Shown: positions 5,823 to 8,744 of the stretch, piece after piece
Layout of the letters: each line of letters begins with the position of its first letter
Numbering within the stretch: position 1 is the stretch's first letter
Assembly (NCBI GenBank): GCA_965371855.1
Contig: CBDUZZ010000110.1
Location: 1 to 8,744, forward strand
Source of the DNA: JAADEM01 sp965371855
GTDB lineage: Bacteria > Bacteroidota > Bacteroidia > Bacteroidales > Marinilabiliaceae
Reading direction: 5' to 3'
DNA length: 8,744 nt
Program-made: the position numbers and the translations under genes
Notes under the pieces: generated by a model
The model's database searches: none
Seen by the model: the letters and a program-made list of their open reading frames with translations, nothing else
What the model was told of the DNA's origin: nothing

Positions 5823-7958
5823 TTATTCTCCCGGAAATTTTCCCAGAGCATCTTCCACAAGTTTCTTATTCAGATAGAGACTTGATTCGGATGAGTATAT
5901 CCATTTTGACTGAAGCACCTCTTCATCAGTAACAAATTTTATACGATACTCATACTCTAACTTCTCTCCTTCGGGCAGATACAACGGTCCAATAAAATAG
6001 GTTTCTCCATCTTCAAGCACTTTTAAGGCAGGCATCTCAATAATATTTTGACCTTTAGTATCGGCATACTTAGATCGTACCTTAACTTCAACAACATATG
6101 CATTGGTGCGTTCATTAACATATGATACCACTTCTATCTTTTGCTCACGGGCAGCTGTTGTTCCTCCTGTAAGTTCATTAATTATTTTATCCTTACAAGC
6201 TATACATGGAGGTACGGAATACTCTATCCAGATACGCCGGGCTTTGTTATCTACAATTTTTGGAATAGAGGCAGACTTTATTTTAACCGTTGCCAATACA
6301 GGTACTTCCTTGTCTCCTAAATCCCAGGAGTAGATAAATGGTACTGTAGCACCATTCTTATTTTTATTCAGAATTATAGCATGTATATACTTGAGCTTAA
6401 CAGGGAAAGGCATCTCATTTTTCCAGTCGTTGTTTCTCCATATATTTTTTTTCAGTTCAATTCTACCCAGTACCTGTTCATCATCAAGTGAGATATTAAT
6501 GGGAATATTTATCTCGGGCATCTCACCTTGTGGTACTAATTTTAAGCTACCGTTTAAATCTACCTCTTTGAGGCCAACCATCAGGTCATCGGCATTTTTT
6601 GTATTCATAGGCCAGGCAATATCTATAGGGTCAAAAATACCGGTAACAGTTGCCGATACTTTATCAACAGGAATATTATACAAACTACTAAGCTGACCTG
6701 ACAGATCTACTTCAGGAATACTTGCCAATGGCACAGGAAGCAGTTTCTCGAATGGCAGTTTGTTTGCATTTGCATACTCTTTCACCAACTCCTTGACCAT
6801 AGCTTTTTCCTTCGTGCCTATAGCCGGAGTTAATTGCACAAACATATTTACCTGACCGCTTTCTGTCTCCGAAGCTGATCCATACAAAATTTTAAGGTTA
6901 TAAAACTCATCTTTATCCCACCTTAGATTATAGGAGGCCGGGAAATAGTAATAGTAACCCGATTGCTCATTTTTATCGGGAAAAATATCAGTGTTGATGT
7001 TTGTAATGCTGTTATTTCCAAAGTCAAAATTCACATCCGACATTATCTCATCCCAAAGCGAAATGGCTGAATTACCGGGTCCTAATGCACCTTTATCTAT
7101 TTGCTCCTCATCTAACTGAAGGGGTGGATCTACAGGAGTATAAATAGCCATCGTTACCATTTTCGGTTTGTCTGTATTTTTTACCGGAGGTTTCTTATCT
7201 CTGTAAACCATTCCAAAATTCTTTGACTTATCAGTATTGGATTGTTTTGTTACAGCCGATTTCTGCACATTTACAATTCGGAATGTCATCGGTTTACGCA
7301 CTATGTTTGACTTATACATAGTCTTATTAACTACAACTTTAGATGTTTTTTTAGGTGTTGGCAGATCAGGCTTCTCGTCTTTAATTTCAGTTGCACTTCC
7401 AATAGCTACAGGTGTGATGTTTATTACTACACCTTCCTGTATAAAATCATAAGTAGCCTCTTCACTTGATAGCCCTGAAGTTTTCCACTCTTTATCGAGA
7501 TGAAATACAATCACCTTTCCGGTAGCATCACCTTCTCTTTTGCATATCATGAGTTTTAATAAGACAGAATGAATATTGTCGCTTTGCGGTTTCTCTTTCA
7601 GTGAAAAAGAGAGATCAACTTCGGAGCTGCCGGTAGTTAATTGAATAGGAGTTGATACAATATCATTGATTCTGGCTTTTTCGGCATTTACAAAGCTTCC
7701 TTTCAACCATGCATTTGAAAATCCATCAAAGTTTACTTTCACTGATAACTTATTGTGAGTATCAGCCGTAACAACTGCTTTTTTTACATCGCCTTCTAAA
7801 TTTGATGCTCCAAACAGAAGTCCAATACCTGACTCAACTAACGAACTCACATCGTCGCTCTTAACAAGTTCTTTTCCTGTCAGTTCCTGCGCATTTGCAC
7901 TGCTTGCATAAATCATGAAAGCAAGCAATAATCCGAATGTAAATTTGGGATGTATCAT
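5823..7958 (-). CDS. Gene E: large exported protein, N-terminal extra domain plus YYYLP-family core
   Basis: 711 residues, function unknown. The signal peptide is residues 1-24 (core F-G-L-L-L-A-F-M-I-Y, S-A-N-A|Q). Residues from about 25 to 195 form an N-terminal region with alternating hydrophobic strands (V-K-V-N-F-D-G-F, V-D-L-S-F-S-L) that is absent from A-D. A Lys/Pro/Thr-rich low-complexity linker follows, from about 195 to 290. The family core starts with YYYYFP at 335-340, then Y-N-L-K-I-L-Y-G, a strand (V-N-M-F-V-Q-L), a helix and L-L-P-V-P, parallel to G-P-V-P in C. Later there is P-P-C-I-A-C, with C585 and C588 as a CxxC pair that could be a disulfide or metal site. The last strand Y-R-I-K-F (671-675) matches the C-terminal strand of B-D. 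E starts 28 bp after F, with the A/T-rich leader usual in this phylum. It is the most divergent member and may be the scaffold or founder of the set; that last point is speculation. Confidence 0.87.
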   Translation of the reverse strand: MIHPKFTFGLLLAFMIYASSANAQELTGKELVKSDDVSSLVESGIGLLFGASNLEGDVKKAVVTADTHNKLSVKVNFDGFSNAWLKGSFVNAEKARINDIVSTPIQLTTGSSEVDLSFSLKEKPQSDNIHSVLLKLMICKREGDATGKVIVFHLDKEWKTSGLSSEEATYDFIQEGVVINITPVAIGSATEIKDEKPDLPTPKKTSKVVVNKTMYKSNIVRKPMTFRIVNVQKSAVTKQSNTDKSKNFGMVYRDKKPPVKNTDKPKMVTMAIYTPVDPPLQLDEEQIDKGALGPGNSAISLWDEIMSDVNFDFGNNSITNINTDIFPDKNEQSGYYYYFPASYNLRWDKDEFYNLKILYGSASETESGQVNMFVQLTPAIGTKEKAMVKELVKEYANANKLPFEKLLPVPLASIPEVDLSGQLSSLYNIPVDKVSATVTGIFDPIDIAWPMNTKNADDLMVGLKEVDLNGSLKLVPQGEMPEINIPINISLDDEQVLGRIELKKNIWRNNDWKNEMPFPVKLKYIHAIILNKNKNGATVPFIYSWDLGDKEVPVLATVKIKSASIPKIVDNKARRIWIEYSVPPCIACKDKIINELTGGTTAAREQKIEVVSYVNERTNAYVVEVKVRSKYADTKGQNIIEMPALKVLEDGETYFIGPLYLPEGEKLEYEYRIKFVTDEEVLQSKWIYSSESSLYLNKKLVEDALGKFPGE

Positions 7959-7986
7959 TTAAAATATATTTAGTGTATTCACAAAT

Positions 7987-8379
7987 CTATTCAAGCCCCA
8001 ACTCTTTCATTTTTTTATTTGCCTTATCTGATATTTTCTCAAATCTTTCCTGATACTTCTCCTGCGTTACACATGCATAGAAATTGCTTGTCCATTGTTG
8101 CGTCCATGTAGAGGCCTCCTGAGCTACCGTCATAAACTTCTTGCCTAATTCGGCATCCGTAGGGTTTTTGAGGTATTTTTCCATCAAAACCAGATAATCA
8201 TCAATCCATTTTTCATAACGATCAAGAAAATCATCGCAATCAACAATTTCCTTTTTGCTCTCATCACTTTTTAAAACTTCCTGCTCAGATGAGGCATCAG
8301 ACTTGTTGTTTGTTTGACCTGATCCACAAGCATATAAAATGCTAATTAGAAGTAAAAATACAAAGTTTAATTTTCTCAT
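7987..8379 (-). CDS. Gene F: small lipoprotein with helical domain (130 aa)
   Basis: A lipoprotein signal is clear: M-R-K, a hydrophobic core (residues 5-15) and the lipobox L-Y-A-C with Cys18 as the lipidated residue. A Ser/Asn/Glu-rich tether follows to about residue 44. The globular part (47-130) is predicted mostly helical and rich in W, Y and charged residues (D-D-F-L-D-R-Y-E-K-W, then E-A-S-T-W-T-Q-Q-W). Two cysteines, C48 and C103, could form a disulfide. The pattern D-x-x-x-D-x-Y-x-x-L-M-x-K-Y with N-P-T-D recalls small Bacteroidota lipoproteins of unknown function (possibly the DUF6591 type). I offer this only as a weak resemblance. It is the first gene of the cluster in transcription order and lies 28 bp before E, so the two share a transcript. 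It has no YYYLP core. It may anchor or assist the exported paralogues at a membrane; this is inference from position only. Confidence 0.85.
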   Translation of the reverse strand: MRKLNFVFLLLISILYACGSGQTNNKSDASSEQEVLKSDESKKEIVDCDDFLDRYEKWIDDYLVLMEKYLKNPTDAELGKKFMTVAQEASTWTQQWTSNFYACVTQEKYQERFEKISDKANKKMKELGLE

Positions 8380-8425
8380 GATATATGTATTTAGTTAGTT
8401 AAAAAAACTTAACAGAGATTTTTTT

Positions 8426-8460
8426 CAAAAATAAACAAACAGATGAAACATAAAACTCAA
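8426..8460 (-). promoter_or_regulatory. Candidate promoter of the F-E transcript
   Basis: On the minus strand 8433-8426 reads TATTTTTG, a match to the Bacteroidota -7 consensus TAnnTTTG. A TTG lies upstream at 8460-8458. The gap between the two is 24 bases, longer than the roughly 19-21 usual for this promoter class, so the -33 half is doubtful. The box lies about 47 bases before the F start codon, giving a leader of about 40 bases. Confidence 0.35.
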
Positions 8461-8730
8461 GATTTATCGGTGTTTTACAATAGTTCACATGTCTGATTTT
8501 ACATAAAGCATTGTAATGATTGGATTAAATTAGATATAATAATTGACTTATACAATATTTGAATATACTTACCAGTACAATTGTATATGAAAATTGTTAA
8601 TTATTTTATACCTTTATCGTATCCTAACATATTACACGCCAATGTTTTATACTGTTGACATTTCAGATGGTATACGGAATATTTGGGTCTACTAGTGTTA
8701 AGTTAAGTATGATATGACGTAAATAATATG

Positions 8731-8738
8731 TATCTTTG
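8731..8738 (+). promoter_or_regulatory. Bacteroidota -7 promoter box facing out of the window
   Basis: TATCTTTG fits TAnnTTTG exactly, and its context (TATCTTTGCC) is typical of vegetative promoters in this phylum. No clear TTG is present at the expected -33 distance. Transcription would run rightward, away from gene F, into a gene that begins beyond position 8744. Confidence 0.5.
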
Positions 8739-8744
8739 CCTAAA

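Larger units (their letters stand above)
8380..8744. other. Gene-free divergent upstream region
   Basis: These 365 bases are strongly AT-rich and hold no convincing ORF; the longest start-to-stop frames I looked at are under 20 codons. The part next to F should contain the promoter of the F-E transcript. The far right end contains a plus-strand -7 box, so a divergent gene probably begins just outside the window. A perfect 10-base palindrome, TACAATTGTA, lies at 8576-8585, roughly midway, and could be a regulator site or chance. Confidence 0.55.

Noticed and set aside
8443..8496. Plus-strand ATG-to-stop frame of 17 codons in the right-hand gap
   Set aside because: It is too short, has no leader or conserved feature, and lies in the presumed promoter region of F-E.

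Overview
The window looks like a piece of a Bacteroidota chromosome. The DNA is AT-rich. The start codons are preceded by A/T-rich leaders without a clear Shine-Dalgarno sequence. A TAnnTTTG-type -7 promoter box (TATCTTTG) lies at the right edge. The exported proteins include a lipoprotein and several Sec-type signal peptides ending in A/G-Q. I cannot place it below phylum.

All six genes are on the minus strand, so transcription runs from high to low coordinates: F (7987-8379, small lipoprotein), E (5823-7958, 711 aa), D (4488-5633, 381 aa with a corrected start), C (2559-4346, 595 aa), B (835-2553, 572 aa), A (20-442, 140 aa, apparently a truncated family member). F and E are 28 bp apart and C and B are 5 bp apart, so these pairs are almost certainly co-transcribed. 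The E/D gap is 189 bp, the D/C gap 141 bp and the B/A gap 392 bp. Each of these three longer gaps carries a palindromic or dispersed-repeat element (5643-5745, about 4371-4441, and 604-719).

The central observation is that A, B, C, D and E are divergent paralogues. Each has a signal peptide, then a YYYLP-like motif (YYYLP in A, B and C; YYAP in D; YYYYFP in E), then an acidic/hydrophobic strand ending in a Y residue, a strand-helix segment and, where long enough, a G-P-V/P-V-P turn. B, C, D and E also share a C-terminal strand with the pattern Y-[RK]-[VI]-[TK]. No enzyme active site, transmembrane barrel signature, type IX sorting domain or named family could be recognised. The cluster is best described as an uncharacterised set of exported, probably beta-rich paralogous proteins plus a lipoprotein. 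A joint role, such as a cell-envelope or secreted multi-subunit assembly, is inference only.

The right flank (8380-8744) has no gene. It appears to be a divergent promoter region serving the F-E genes on the minus strand and an unseen gene to the right on the plus strand. The left edge cuts the sequence 19 bp after the stop codon of A, so whether A is a pseudogene cannot be settled here.
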